Positions 48,895 to 64,000 of a DNA stretch of 64,000 nucleotides are shown piece after piece (within the stretch, counting starts at the first letter, position 1; every line of letters begins with the position of its first letter). The notes beneath the pieces are model-generated. The model did not search any database. It was not told the DNA's origin and saw only the letters and a list, made by a program, of their open reading frames with translations. The translations under genes and the position numbers were made by a program. This DNA is from Glebionis coronaria. Taxonomy: Eukaryota; Streptophyta; Magnoliopsida; Asterales; Asteraceae. The DNA is taken from contig CM046875.1 of NCBI GenBank assembly GCA_025667525.1, positions 291,505,147 to 291,569,146 of the forward strand, in the 5' to 3' direction.

Positions 48895-50248
48895 GTCAAA
48901 AATTTGACTAACACATAACACTATAATGTTTATGAAGAGATAATATCCCACTTGATAATCATCATACTTATAATATCATCATATATGCATAGCCATTTTT
49001 TATAAAGTCATTGGACAAGAGTCTAAGACCGAGTATTATTTGTCTAGGTTTCCGTGATTGAAGCACGTACCGTAGATCCAAATCGTCGATAACCTCCTTT
49101 CCCAATCAATGTGAGTTCATAGCCTCTCACTCTTTTAAATGTTTTATGAAATATTTTATAAACCCGCGAGGGATATAACATGTTAGTTTTAATAAAATAG
49201 GACACCAGTTGTCCCGATTTTTTGCTTATTGATATGGACCCGAATGATTAAATGACCCGATGAATGATTATATGACCCGATGAATGAAATGAAATGGATT
49301 ATTATTAGTTAGGTTATGTCACTAAAAGTCCCATTAGCATGAATTGTGAACTACCGGGATTTGGTAGACGCTTATGCATATAATAGTACTATTTGGGGAA
49401 GATCACCACAGTTCACGCCTTGACGGTTGATCCCCGTTGTGCCACATTGATTGGTAAGCGAATATATGTATGAGAAGATTTATATAAGCGTGATTATTGT
49501 GACGACACGCTGTTTTAGATGGGCAAATGAGTTTCAGGTTAGCTACCCGTTGTTTGTTATAGTAAGGTAGCAATATCATGCGGCTTATAATAATCCAAAA
49601 ACGAAAATACTGCTTTATGCATTAAATTACAATATATTGCCTGACTAGCAATACAGGGTCTTATTATTGATATATGTTCATGTTTTGGTTTTACATAACC
49701 ATTTTCATATAACATATTTTTTTAACTCTATACAACGTTATTAAACGTATTGTATGATGTTTTTACGACATTGGTTTATACAATGGTTTTGAAGGCAAAA
49801 GCCTATATTATGATTTATAGCAAAGATTTGTAAATGTTTTTTGCTTATTTTATGGCCTACGACAAAGAATTGTACAAAATGATTTTCGGTAATAATTTTA
49901 TACCGATGATATATTAATGGATTTCATTAAACTCTATGAATTCACTCCGTGTTTTCGCTGACCTTTTCTTTTAACATGTTTTATCTCAGGTACTTATAGG
50001 TAATTCTCGGGAAGACGACAAGAATTTATGGCCCGCACTTAAATAACAATTTCCATTAAAATGCTTTGTAAAACTTGTATGAAATACTATGACTTGGGAC
50101 CTATGTAAATTTGAAATTTATGAATGGAAAATGCTTTATTATTAAACGACGCGATTTTTAAGCGTTTCTATGATTTGAGTAATGTGCAATCCCGTAACAC
50201 CAACGACTCTTCCGCTGAACTAAAGTATGAATATTTGGGGGTGTTACA
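48895..50248 (+). repeat. Truncated LTR of the plus-strand element, unit 2
   Basis: Repeats 38135-39488. Its left part is absent because the duplication began inside the LTR. It ends GGGGGTGTTACA and is followed by the primer site TTTGGTATCAGAGCT (50250-50264). Confidence 0.85.
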
Positions 50249-50249
50249 G

Positions 50250-50264
50250 TTTGGTATCAGAGCT
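50250..50264 (+). other. Primer-binding site of the plus-strand element (unit 2)
   Basis: TTTGGTATCAGAGCT includes the canonical plant initiator Met-tRNA site TGGTATCAGAGC. Confidence 0.8.
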
Positions 50265-52626
<2,362 letters not shown>

Positions 52627-55409
52627 TCTAACACCCCACCAAATGTTATGCGCAGCGGAACTACAACATTTGGGTGCTAGGCAGTTATCATTGCACACAA
52701 GATATATCGAACGACTCCAAAGAGACGTCAAATTCAAACTTAAATTAAAAATTGTTGAAAAGTTACATGTCTACTGTTTTCCAACCCCAAATGATACAAC
52801 AGAGTTTTGCGTTTTCGGTCCCCATGAATCTCAACCCCAAAAGTTACAGTTTTCACAACAACATGACATCAAAGTTAAAAATGTTTAAGAAATACTGGGC
52901 GGAAAAACAAGTAGACTCCAAGCTCCACACACAACATCCATCCAATGCACGCTCCATGCTACACTTCAGCGGTTACCTGAAACACATGCTAAATTTGGTC
53001 AACGAAAACGTTGAGTGGAATTCATAGGTTTTACAATTCATTTTGAACATATGTGAAATAAAAACCATTCACGATCATTCATAGACTTGTCGATCAAAAA
53101 ATCTATATTCAAGATACTGACAATTGTGTTTAAGCTCATGACACTAAACCGTTAACTCAATCACCCGCGTAACAATTACCGGCGTGATTCAGATGAAACC
53201 AGTGCCACTACTAAGGCATCAGTTGCAATTATACCTTATCTCTTATCACAAATTATCCGTCCGCATGGGGTATCAACGTACTAGCCCTCGTCTCGGATAG
53301 GGTAGTCAACCCCATAGTACTATCAATTTGTATAAGCGGCTATTTCTAATCCACGCTAGGACTAAACAATAGTTAATAGTTCATAAATTTAGGGCCTTTT
53401 GCAACTAGGTACTCAACACAATTTCAAAGGCAACATTCGGGTCAAACAATCATTCATGACATATGTTCATTTTGAAAACTAGCATGCATTTCCCTCGCGG
53501 GTAAAACAGTTTGAAATAATAATAAGCGAGGCTATAAATTCACACCTTATATAACAAGTAGTCGATAGTTCGAGTGACGGTCACTGACGACGATACGGAT
53601 GCCCGGGTAAATCAACACCTATCAAACCAAATAACGCGTAATGAGTAATCTCATTTAAAAAAACTTATGGTACTGTATAAAATACATACATATTAGTCAC
53701 TGACAATTACAACTCACGCCAAAACAAAACGACAAGTGTTACTCGTTTTATACCATTTGTCCTTATTATTAACGTTATTCATTTTTTACTCATTTTCGCC
53801 GATACTTACCAAAAGTACGGACTGTTTTACTATACTTAACCCTTTTTATAAAATTTGAGAAAATTCTCAAAAATACTTTAAGACCTGTAGAAAACACATA
53901 TTTAATCCCAACAAAAGTTTTCACTTCTACGACCCGTTACTCAACACTTTTCCAAAACTACGTTTTTCGGACTGAATTTGTACTTTGACCAAGTCGGACT
54001 CATTTGACCCGTTTAAAATACTCCATTAACCCATTTGACACCTAAGTCTTATAATAGACTCAAATGTGCAGGTTTGAGACCAAAAATCAACCCTTGACCA
54101 TTTACCAAACTAAACCTATTGTCCCTAGGATTTGACCTAAAACCAATCATAATTTCGGATTATGACGGTTTTCATCTCCCGGTACACGAATTTCAAAACG
54201 TCGTAACTTTTGACTCGTTAGGAGTCGTAAGCTCTATCTTATACCAAATCGAAGCTAAGAAGATGCTCTAAAACTCTATCCTAATCACAAGACCTGTTTA
54301 CAAAATAATTTTTACGAAAACACCTTAAACTTTCTGCCTAAAATTACCTATACCAAAATCATACCAACGCTCGTTTTCAAACCCATTTACCAACATTAGA
54401 CATCATCCTAAGTACTTCTAATCATAACCAAACATCATTTTCAGTCCTAATCCCCTATTGATCAACATCGTCATAAAACCCAAATCATAAAAACATACAT
54501 GCAAGTGATTATACCCATCTAAAAACATGTAAACATAAGATTAAACACAGAATCAAACATCAAAACATTGATCACCATGATCCCCAAACACCCCCTTTTG
54601 AGCCGTGGGGTTTGGGTGATCAAAACCCATCAAACAAATTGATTTTGGTTGATTTGTTTGGTGTTCTAGCATCATTCTAGCATGAATTAAACATGCAAAT
54701 GCCCAATTAACCTCCAAATAGACTTTTGAAAAATCTTTAATTTTTGGAAGAATTTTTGTTAATGCATGTTTGAAATAACCACGGATTAACACTTACTAAA
54801 GGATTTTAGAAGGTGGTCTTTGATTGGAATTAATCAAAACCCAAAAAAATTTTAAGTGGTGGTGGTGGTGTGTTTGGCCGTCGGCCTAGAGAGAGCAAAG
54901 GGTGGGTTTGATCTTTTTTTTTCTTGAAATGTTATGTGTGTGAGTGTTTGTTCCCCTTTTTTGAAATGGGAGGGACCAAATGTGCAATATAAGCTTTCTT
55001 TTGGCCTTAAGTAAAAACGACTCTAAAACTTTACGGGATTGACTCACTAGTCATTTTAGAAAATTTTACGGGAGTCGGGAATCATCCCAAACACTTCAAA
55101 ATACTTTTAGGACACTTTAAATGTACCCGGAAAGAAATAAAACTCACCCGACTCGACTTAACACGAACCGTAAGTAAAATTCTCGAAAAATTACAATATC
55201 GATAAAACGACAATAATTATAGAAATTTGGGCATCCATCGGGATCGTATTCGTCATCGTCCTTCTTAAATCGTCAATCGTCAAAATTATAACCTCGAACA
55301 TCGGTTTCAACAAAAATACTAAAATACATAGCAATTAAAATTTATTAAAAATTTAAAAAATAAGCGTAATTTAGGGTAATGTTAGTGACCTCAATTCTAG
55401 GGTATCACA
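52627..55409 (-). repeat. Gypsy 3' LTR, unit 2
   Basis: 2783 bp, from TGTGATACCC (55409) to GTGTTAGA (52627) on the minus strand. Relative to unit 1 the TATA-like CATAAAAGG is changed (CAAAAAAGG). A 4-bp deletion near 53700 is private to this copy. Confidence 0.9.
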
Positions 55410-55422
55410 TCCACCCCTCCTT
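55410..55422 (-). other. Polypurine tract of the Gypsy element, unit 2
   Basis: Minus-strand AAGGAGGGGTGGA adjacent to the 3' LTR, identical to unit 1. Confidence 0.82.
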
Positions 55423-55460
55423 AAAGAGAGCGACGTCCCGGCGCTCGCCTCTTCTTATAC

Positions 55461-58400
55461 TCACATTTCGTGTCGCTGGAAAAGATGAGGATACCTTTCC
55501 TTGAAAAATTCCTCACGTTCCCAAGTGTATTCCGGTCCACGCCTAGAATTCCATCGAACCTTCACAATGGGAATCCTACTACGCTTCAGCCTCTTGACTT
55601 CTCGCTCCATAATTTCCACGGGTTCTTCCACAAAATGCATTTTGTCGTCCAGTTGAATCTCGTCCAAAGGAATCACCGATTCCTTATCCGCCAAACTCTT
55701 CTTCAAGTTCGATACGTGAAACGTGTCGTGAATAGCACTAAGCTCGCTCGGCAACTCTAACTTATACGCTACTGGTCCAATTCGTTTAACGATCTTAAAT
55801 GGTCCAATGTACCTCGGACTCAACTTTCCTTTCTTCCCAAAACGAATTACACCCTTCCACGGCGATACCTTAAGCATAACCATATCTCCGACTTCAAATT
55901 CCAACGGTTTTCTTCTGTTATCGGCATAACTCTTCTGTCGGCTTCTCGCAGCAAGTAGGCGGTTCTTGATTTGCACAATCTTCTCGGTCGTCTCTAAAAC
56001 CATTTCGGGTCCAGTCAATTGACTTTCTCCTACTTCACTCCAACACACAGGCGACCTACACTTCCTTCCATACAACGCTTCGAATGGTGCAGCCTTGATG
56101 CTCGCATGGTAACTATTATTATACAAAAACTCCACTAAAGGCAAGTGGCGTTCCCAACTTCCTCCAAAATCAATCACGCATGCTCGGAGCATGTCCTCTA
56201 TCGTCTGAATAGTGCGTTCACTCTGGCCGTCAGTCTCCGGGTGATAAGCCGTACTTAAATTCAATTAAGTGCCCATCGCACGCTGAAGCGATTTCCAAAA
56301 TTCAGAAGTAAATCTACTATCGCGATCCGAAATGATCGATAACGGTACTCCATGTCTGCAAACGATCTCCTTCACGTACATACTGGCCAGCTTTTCCATA
56401 TTGTCCGTCTTCTTCATAGGTAAGAAATGAGCAGATTTCGTCAATCTATCCACTATTACACAAATCATATCACATCCACTAGGAGTTCTGGGTAAACCCG
56501 TCACGAAATCCATAGCGATTCTCTCCCATTTCCATTCTGGGATCTCTGGTTGTACCAACAACCCAGACGGCTTCTTATGTTCTGCTTTAACCTTCGCGCA
56601 AGTCAAACACTTACTAACGTAACGAGCAATATCCGCCTTCATATTCGGCCACCAATAAACTTTCTTCAGACCATGATACATTTTATCCGGTCCAGGATGT
56701 ATCGAGTACTTCGACTTATGAGACTCGTTCATAACCAAATCTCGTACTCCAGGCTTTCCTTCCTCGAATGGACACAACGGTAACCAAATCCGATTCTCGA
56801 AATATCTCAGTCCGTCTGACCTAATCACAAAAAGAGGTTTCAACATTCTTCCCAAGTTCTCAGCATCAACATTCTCTTTCATTAATCCCTCTCTTGAGCC
56901 TTCAGTATAGTTTCGGTTAAGTCAACACTCTCAGTCATCACCAATGCTCTGACTCTCAAAGGTTTCTCTCGATCTTTCCTACTAAGTGCATCCGCTACAA
57001 CATTCGCCTTGCCAGGATGGTAGCGAATTTCACAGTCATAGTCACTCAGTAATTCTACCCATCGTCTATGTCGCATGTTCAACTCCTTTTGATCTAAAAT
57101 GTGCTGCAAACTCTTGTGGTCAGTGAATACAACACACTTCGTCCCATACAAATAATGTCTCCACAATTTCAACGCAAAGACTACAACTCCTAATTCCAAA
57201 TCGTGCGTCGTGTAGTTCTCCTCATTCTTCCTCAGTTGTCTCGACGCGTAAGCTATCACCTTCTCGCGCTGCATCAACACAGCTCCATAACCCTTACGAG
57301 ATGCATCACAATACACTACAAAGTCTCCGGTTCCTTCAGGTAACGACAATATCGGCGCGGAACATAACTTGTCCTTGAGCGTTTTGAAAGCGAATTCTTC
57401 CTCATCTCCCCATTCATACACTCTATTCTTTTCGGTAAGCTTTGTCAATGGCTTCGCAATCAACGAAAATCCTTCAATGAATCTCCGATAATACCCAGCT
57501 AAACCAAGGAGTTGTCGAACTTCAGTCGGCGTTGTCGGTGCCGACGATTCCCTGATCGCTTCGACCTTGGCAGGATCCACGCGAACTCCTTTGCTATCAA
57601 TTACGTGACCAAGGAACTGCACAGACTCTAACCAAAACTAACACTTCGAGAACTTCGCATACAGCTTCTCTCTCTTCAGCAGATCCAATATCTTTCTCAG
57701 GTGCTTCTCGTGCTCCTCCATACTCTTAGAGTAAATAAGAATATCATCAATAAAAACAATGACAAACTTATCTAGATACGGTTTGCATACACGATTCATA
57801 AGGTCCATGAATACAGCAGGCGCGTTTGTCAACCCAAACGGCAACTCTCAAAATTCGAAATGTCCATACCGCGTACGAAAGGCAGTTACAGGAATATCCT
57901 CCTCTCTTACACGCAGTTGATGATACCCTGATCTTAAGTCGATCTTTGAGTATACACAGGAACCTTGCAGTTGATCAAACAAATCGTCAATCCTCGGCAA
58001 TGGATACGGATTCTTAACCGTCAGCTTGTTGAGTTCTCTATAGTCAATACACATCCGAAATGAACCATCTTTCTTCTTCACAAACAACACTGGTGCTCCC
58101 CATGGTGATGAGCTCGGCCTAATAAATCCCTTATCCATCAACTCCTTCAGTTGATCTGATAACTCCTTTAACTCGGATGGTGCTAATCGATAGGGTGCAC
58201 GCGCAACCGGCACAGCTCCCGGCACCAAATCGATTCGAAACTCGACCTCACGGGTAGGTGGTAAACCCGGCAACTCGTCCGGAAAAACTTCCGAATAGTC
58301 GCGGATTACAGGTACCTCTTCAATCCTCGCCTCTAAATCACCATCACTCGAAACTTGTGCCAAAAATACATTGCATCCATTTTCTACATACTTCATCATT

Positions 58401-59890
58401 TTCAAACAAGAAATCACTTTCAAACGAGAAGTGCATTCGTCTCCCTTCACAGTCAAGACTTTATTCCTCAACGGGATCTGAACTAATCTCTCACCACAGA
58501 CGATCACAGCATTGTGCGCCATCAGCCAATCCATTCCCACGATCACATCAAACGATCCTAGCTCTATAGGCATCAAGTCAATTTCAAAAGCGTAATTTCC
58601 TAACTTCAAGGTACACCCTTTCAGTATAGAATTCGTACTAACGATCTTCCCATCGGCTAACTCCACGTTATAACTAGTCGCTAACAATACCGGTTTTCTA
58701 TCGATATGACGACTAAATTTAACATCTACGAAACTCTTGTCGGAACCAGAATCGAACAAAATACTAGCATAACAAGCGTCTAGCAAAAACGTACTGGTAA
58801 CCACGTTTGGACCCTGTGGTTTATCAGCCGTCCCTACTTGATACACGGCAGCAGCATTGTTACCTCCTGGCTTGTTTCCTACCTTCGGGCAATTTCCTTG
58901 CTTATGGCCTCTTTCTCCACATCCAAAACAACCCATCACTCTCGTAGCATTCGCCCCAGTGGCTACCCCCTTTGTTCGGCAATCAGACATCCTGTGACCC
59001 GCTTTTCCACATTTGCCGCACGCAGGCGGGCAACTCCCTACATGGTACAAGTTGCATCGACCACAGTGGGGATTCACCTTCGCTCCTCTGGGGTTTGTCA
59101 CAGCTCTCATCCCTTCATTCCTTCGCTGGTTGAACTGCTGATTGCGGTTCTGACCATTGTTGTTTCGGTTTCCACCTCGGCTTTGACCCTGGGATTGATT
59201 GCTCTGCGCCGCCTCCCACTTCCTCTTATTTCCTTCAGCAATGAAGTTTTTCTTGTCTTGGAGTTTGACATCCATCAACGCGTGAGCCATCTGGACCGCT
59301 TCATCAAACGACCCAGGTTTAGACGAAGTCGTCTCACCCTTGATATTACTGGATAGACCTTTGATGTACTGTTTCATCTTCTTGTTATCATTGGCAAAGG
59401 TGTCTGGACACAAAAGGCTTAGTTCATTAAACCTCCTGGTGTAAGTAGTGATATCATTGTTTTTCAAAGTCAGGTGCCTCAACTCATCTTCCAATTGACC
59501 TAACTCCTCTTCAGGACAGAACTTCTTGGTCAAAAGAGCTTTAGTAGCAGTCCATGTTCTTGCATTCGCTACTGCTAACCCAACAGTGGCTACTTGGGTG
59601 TTCCACCAACTCAATGCGTCGTCAAGAAAAGTAGCAGCCGCAAACTTGACCTTGTTCGCTTCTGAACAACCATTAATCTCGAAAGTACTTTCGACCTTTT
59701 CTAACCATCTCCTGAGTTCTAGAGCTCCACCAGTTCCACGAAATTGCGTGGGACCACATTTTATGAAACTAGAGTAAGTACACTCTCTTGGGGCTTGCTG
59801 TCTCCCCGCATTTCTGCCCTGGTCTGGGTTCCTCCCTGCTCGATCTGCTTCTAGCGCATTCGCAATGGCTTCCTGAATCATCGTGTTCAC
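55461..59890 (-). pseudogene. gag-pol: Gypsy gag-pol polyprotein, unit 2 copy
   Basis: Translation would start at the ATG at 59890, the first after an in-frame TAA ([20 protein letters not shown]). Gag capsid domain: [21 protein letters not shown] to [11 protein letters not shown] and [21 protein letters not shown]. Zinc knuckles and protease DSGSDKSFV follow, then RT to 57848, where a TGA interrupts (FEF*). The piece 57638-57844 carries [10 protein letters not shown] and ends at a TAA. 56882-57622 carries RNase H ([21 protein letters not shown]). A 1-nt deletion at about 56885 shifts the frame into the integrase piece 56265-56882 ([42 protein letters not shown]). A stop at 56265 precedes the last piece 55461-56264 ([14 protein letters not shown], then a chromodomain-like [12 protein letters not shown]). 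Gag is complete here, unlike in unit 1. Confidence 0.92.
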
Positions 59891-60278
59891 ACGGTCGGCG
59901 GTTAGTTTTGGAGGTATGGTGCGTTATCAAATACACCTCTCTGCAAAGACAGGGAAAAATAGAAAAACAATGTAAATATACACATCAAGATTAAGATGGA
60001 TTTCTCTTTCAAGACATAATATAAATACAACGACACATCACTACAGAGTTACTAATATTCATCAATTCACATCACAAAAGATCAAATTAAAGACATATCA
60101 CAGATCATGAAAGGTAAACGTGGATTGTATTGATAATCAACCAAAATTGTGACAAGTATTGCCACTACAACCATTCACCATAAAACTTAAGTCCTCAAGT
60201 TTTTCGTCACAATGCCATCATACAAAAGTCTAAAACAGTTCTATTAAAACGATCAAAGATAAAATACAAGACAAGCAA
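59891..60278 (-). other. Spacer between the leader ORF and gag
   Basis: No coding frame. On the minus strand a strong pyrimidine run ending TCTTTGCAG (at 59941) precedes gag by about 50 nt and looks like a splice acceptor. No matching donor was assigned with confidence. Confidence 0.45.
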
Positions 60279-61322
60279 CTAGGCATGTGGTGATCCACAC
60301 GGCCTCTTGGATGGTGGTTCATCATCATCTTCCTCGGGTTCCTCGTCGCTATCTTCCTCGTCCACTTCATCCATCTTCCTCTTTCCTTTGTCATTCGACC
60401 CACATTCAGTCGCCTTCTTCGTCCCTGACGTAGACCCACACTCAACCGCTACATGATTTCCCACAGTGATACAAGCACCTCTGGCAGGTGGCTAGATCAT
60501 GAAGTCATTAGCTTCCATTTCCAAGTCGTCCATAAATCTCCAATCTAGGGGCAAGGAGGCTCTCACTCGATGCTCCCAACTCTGCATCCTAGACAATCTC
60601 GCTTGATCTTCCCGAACTCGATCAAGACTGGCGCTCAAGTTCGCGATCATCGATCTTAGACTGTTGATATCACTCTTGTTTGCATTTCCATCATACTCAA
60701 TTCTTGAAGTTCTTGCCAATAATCTTTGGTGTTCCCTCTCATTCTTATCAAACCTCTTAATTACCCTGGTCTCTACCACAAACCGCTCATACATCAACCT
60801 ATCCATCCTCCTCAAACGACCTTCGGGATCCCAGTAGTGTCTTGGTCTCGGAAAGTAGACCCTCGCGATATTCTCATGAATAGATTGTGATTTAGATGAA
60901 TTGCTGGATTCCGCACCGCTCCCATTACTTACTCGAACAAACCCTGTCACTGTCTTCAGGTAGTCCTTACAATTGTCCATCGGGCGAAGAAAAGGTTGCT
61001 GCTCATATCGATCGGCCGGAGGCACTTCATAACCCTTTGGCGAATTTGGAGATTGAAATAAATCAGGTTCGGTCTGACCGACAACATTCTCGGGAATTCC
61101 ATCATCCACCGGTTCCTCGGGCTCCTCCTCAGAATCCTCACTACCATCACTACTGATACTGAAGTTGTCCACGTCAATTTTGTCACTGTCATTTCCCGTC
61201 TCTATTGCTTCTTCTGGAGCGATCCATCCATTGTCATTATCCGACGGGTTCGGAGGAAACGGTCCCCCTTCATGACCTACGACATAATCGTCTCCATTAC
61301 CATTAGGCGGTACCTCGGCCAT
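60279..61322 (-). pseudogene. Extra leader ORF upstream of Gypsy gag
   Basis: The chosen start is the ATG at 61322 (MAEVPPNGNGDDYV), since an acceptor-like TCTGTTATTACAG ends 3 nt upstream; the frame itself is open to 61370. About 277 codons run to a TAG at 60492. The same frame then stays open to 60279, ending in an acidic run (DEEDSDEEPEEDDDEPPSKRP) next to a basic KGKRKMDE, so the TAG looks like a later nonsense change. The N-terminal half is Asp/Glu/Pro/Asn-rich. A middle segment (RPRHYWDPEGRLRRMDRLMYERF) is followed by a probable coiled coil (KRFDKNEREHQRLLARTSRIE to LDRVREDQARLSRMQSWEHRV). No known domain is recognised. It lies sense to gag, between primer site and gag, where chromoviruses usually have no ORF. 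Confidence 0.65.
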
Positions 61323-61323
61323 T

Positions 61324-61700
61324 CCTGTAATAACAGAGAATTTTGGAGGGTACGTAAGATAACTATACAATATTTATAAATACATGCATGCAAATGCAAT
61401 GCAAAGGTGGTACACATGCCCAAAATGCGATAATATGATGTTCATGCATGATTAATACAAGAATTACGGTGTCGGGTATTCCACGTATAATTTCAATGTT
61501 TACATATAGTAATTTCCATATTTACATAATAAATACCCACATATATACTTCAACTCAAAAGTATACGTCAAATGCCATGAATACAAAAATAAACCTTACC
61601 GGAGCCATGCAGGATAGTTGTGTGCGCTTGGACAATTTCTTACGACACCAAAAGTTATAGTTTAGGAATTTTCAAAACGACCTAGTTCTCTATAACTCAT
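61324..61700 (-). other. Gypsy leader between primer site and extra ORF
   Basis: No ORF. The stretch ends with the acceptor-like site at 61325. The 'gttatagtttagg' and 'gacctagttctctataac' blocks near the primer site are shared with the nested LARD-like element (about 13005-13055). Confidence 0.55.
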
Positions 61701-61713
61701 GGCTCTGATACCA
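61701..61713 (-). other. Primer-binding site of the Gypsy element
   Basis: Minus-strand TGGTATCAGAGCC is an exact initiator Met-tRNA-type site, 3 nt from the LTR end. Confidence 0.88.
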
Positions 61714-61716
61714 ATC

Positions 61717-64000
61717 TCTAACACCCCACCAAATGCTATGCGCAGCGGAACTACAACATTTGGGTGCTAGGCAGTTATCATTGCACACAAGATATATCGA
61801 ACGACTCCAAAGAGACGTCAAATTCAAACTTAAATTAAAAATTGTTGAAAAGTTACATGTCTACGGTTTTCCAACCCCAAATGATACAACAGAGTTTTGC
61901 GTTTTCGGTCCCCATGAATCTCAACCCCAAAAGTTACAGTTTTCACAACAACATGACATCAAAGTTAAAAATGTTTAAGAAATACTGGGCGGAAAAACAA
62001 GTAGACTCCAAGCTCCACACACAACATCCATCCAATGCACGCTCCATGCTACACTTCAGCGGTTACCTGAAACACATGCTAAATTTGGTATTCATAGGTT
62101 TTACAATTCATTTTGAACATATGTGAAATAAAAACCATTCACGATCATTCATAGACTTGTCGATCAAACAATCTATATTCAAGATACTGACAATTGTGTT
62201 TAAGCTCATGACACTAAACCGTTAACTCAATCACCCGCGTAATAATTACCGGTGTGATTCAGATGAAACCAGTGCCCCTACTAAGGCATCAGTTGCAATT
62301 ATACCTTATCTCTTATCACAAATTATCCGTCCGCATGGGGTATCAACGTACTAGCCCTCGTCTCGGAAGGGTAGTCAACCCCATAGTACTATCACTTTGT
62401 ATAAGCGTCTATTTCTAATCCACGCTAGGACTAAACAATAGTTAATAGTTCATGAATTTAGGGCCTTTTGCAACTAGGTACTCAACACAATTTCAAAGGC
62501 AACATTCGGGTCCAACAATCATTCATGACATATGTTCATTTTGAAAACTAGCATGCATTTCCCTCGCGGGTAAAACAGTTTGAATAATAATAAGCGAGGC
62601 TATAAATTCACACCTTATATAACAAGTAGTCGATAGTTCGAGTGACGGTCACTGACGACGATACGGATGCCCGGGTAAATCAACACCTATCAAACCAAAT
62701 AACGCGTAATGAGTAATCACATTAAAAAAAACTTATGGTACTGTATAAAATACATACATATTAGTCACTTGTGACAATTACAACTCACGCCAAAACAAAA
62801 CGACAAGTGTTACTCGTTTTATTCCATTTGTCCTTATTATTAACGTTATTCATTTTTTACTCATTTTCGCCGATACTTACCAAAAGTACGGACTGTTTTA
62901 CTATACTTAACCCTTTTTATAAAATTTGAGAAAATTCTCAAAAATACTTTAAGACCTGTAGAAAACACATATTTAATCCCAACAAAAGTTTTCACTTCTA
63001 CGACCCGTTACTCAACACTTTTCCAAAACTACGTTTTTCGGACTGAAATTGTACTTTGACCAAGTCGGACTCATTTGACCCGTTTAAAATACTACATTGA
63101 CCCATTTGACACCTAAGTCTTATAATAGACTCAAAAGTGCAGGTTTGAGACCAAAAATCAACCCTTGAACATTTACCAAACTAAACCTATAGTCCCCGGG
63201 ATTTGACCTAAAACCAATCATAATTTCGGATTATGACGGTTTTCATCTCCCGGTACACGAATTTCAAAACGTCGTAACTTTTGACTCGTTAGGAGTCGTA
63301 AGCTCTATCTTATACCAAATCGAAGCTAAGAAGATGCTCTACAACTCTATCCTAATCACAAGACCTGTTTACAAAATAATTTTTACGAAAACACCTTAAG
63401 CTTTCTGCCTAAAATTACCTATACAAAAATCATACCAACGCTCGTTTTCAAACCCATTTACCAACATTAGACATCATCCTAAGTACTCCTAATCATAACC
63501 AAACAAAATTTTCAGTCCTAATCCCCTATTGATCAACATCCTCATAAAACCCAAATCATAAAAACATACATGCAAGTTATTATACCCATCTAAAAACATG
63601 TAAACATAAGATTAAACACAAAATCAAACATCAAAACATTGATCACCATGATCCCCAAACACCCCCCTTTGAGCCGTGGGATTTGGGTGATCAAAACCCA
63701 TCAACCAAATTGATTTTGGTTGATTTGTTTGGTGTTCTAGCATCATTCTAGCATGAATTAAACATGCAAATGCCCAATTAACCTCTAAATGGACTTTTGA
63801 AAAATCTTTAATTTTTGGAAGAATTTTTGTTAATGCATGTTTGAAATAACCATGGATTAACACTTACTAAAGGATTTTAGAAGGTGGTCTTTGATTGGAA
63901 TTAATCAAAACCCAAAAAAAATTGAAGTGGTGGTGGTGGTGTGTTTCGCCGTCGGCCTAGAGAGAGCAAAGGGTGGGTTTGATCTTTTTTTTCTTGAAAT
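61717..64000 (-). repeat. Gypsy 5' LTR, incomplete at the window edge
   Basis: Matches 52627 onward from its GTGTTAGA end. About 500 bp, including the promoter-proximal TGTGATACCC end, lie past 64000. A deletion of about 20 bp near 62088 is private to this LTR. Confidence 0.9.

Larger units (their letters stand above)
52627..64000 (-). mobile_element. Tekay-like Gypsy chromovirus, nearly complete, cut by the window edge
   Basis: 3' LTR 52627-55409, polypurine tract 55410-55422, pol and gag 55461-59890, an extra leader ORF 60279-61322, primer site 61701-61713 and 5' LTR 61717 to beyond 64000. It would be about 11.9 kb if the 5' LTR is full length. A C-terminal chromodomain-like segment and ~2.8-kb LTRs fit the Tekay/Del clade. 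It inserted into the interior of the plus-strand element. It carries several stops and a frameshift and is not autonomous as it stands. Confidence 0.9.

Overview
The window looks like intergenic DNA from a plant nuclear genome, almost certainly a flowering plant. It is AT-rich, has no operon-like gene packing, and is built mostly of nested long-terminal-repeat (LTR) retrotransposons. The proteins of the large Copia element (extended coiled-coil Gag, Pol, and an extra acidic ORF after Pol) resemble families I know from Asteraceae (daisy-family) genomes such as Tanacetum. That taxonomic call is inference from remembered protein families. No intact host gene, rRNA or tRNA gene was found.

Layout, left to right. 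1-3157 is unassigned AT-rich DNA. At 3158-3894 and 32124-32209 (minus strand) are exon-like pieces of a host gene that was split by a Copia insertion. 3900-32118 is that Copia element: LTRs of 288 and 300 bp, a 5-bp target duplication (aagta), Met-tRNA-type primer site, polypurine tract, decayed gag-pol (4936-22711), and a second ORF of about 1.4 kb codons (25373-29565). The gag gene is itself interrupted by a 9.7-kb element (5917-15615, minus strand, target duplication ttgag, 2.5-kb LTRs) with an almost non-coding interior. That makes it a LARD-like non-autonomous Gypsy derivative.

32210-36240 holds two divergent copies of a ~1.6-kb repeat with GC-rich hairpin islands and a Stowaway-like MITE. 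From about 36241 a plus-strand LTR element begins (LTR, primer site, TA microsatellite, non-coding interior). It was entered at 41897 by a minus-strand Gypsy chromovirus (Tekay-like: ~2.78-kb LTRs, gag-PR-RT-RH-INT-chromodomain). A 10.76-kb segment containing parts of both elements is then tandemly duplicated: 38135-48894 and 48895-59620, with a 5-bp microhomology (gtcaa) at the joint. The second copy runs on into the rest of the Gypsy element, including an extra leader ORF (60279-61322) and its 5' LTR, which the window edge cuts.

How the parts work together: the autonomous-type elements encode capsid (Gag), protease, reverse transcriptase/RNase H and integrase. The LARD-like element would have depended on such enzymes in trans. 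All coding copies seen here carry stops or frameshifts. The most unusual candidates are (i) the Copia second ORF, which appears to have its own upstream region (a palindromic W-box pair, a splice-donor-like site, a 1-kb array of TTGCGAAAT-type words, and an acceptor just before the ATG), with the same word repeated in the element's 5' leader; and (ii) the microhomology-bounded tandem duplication, which creates a chimeric ORF.
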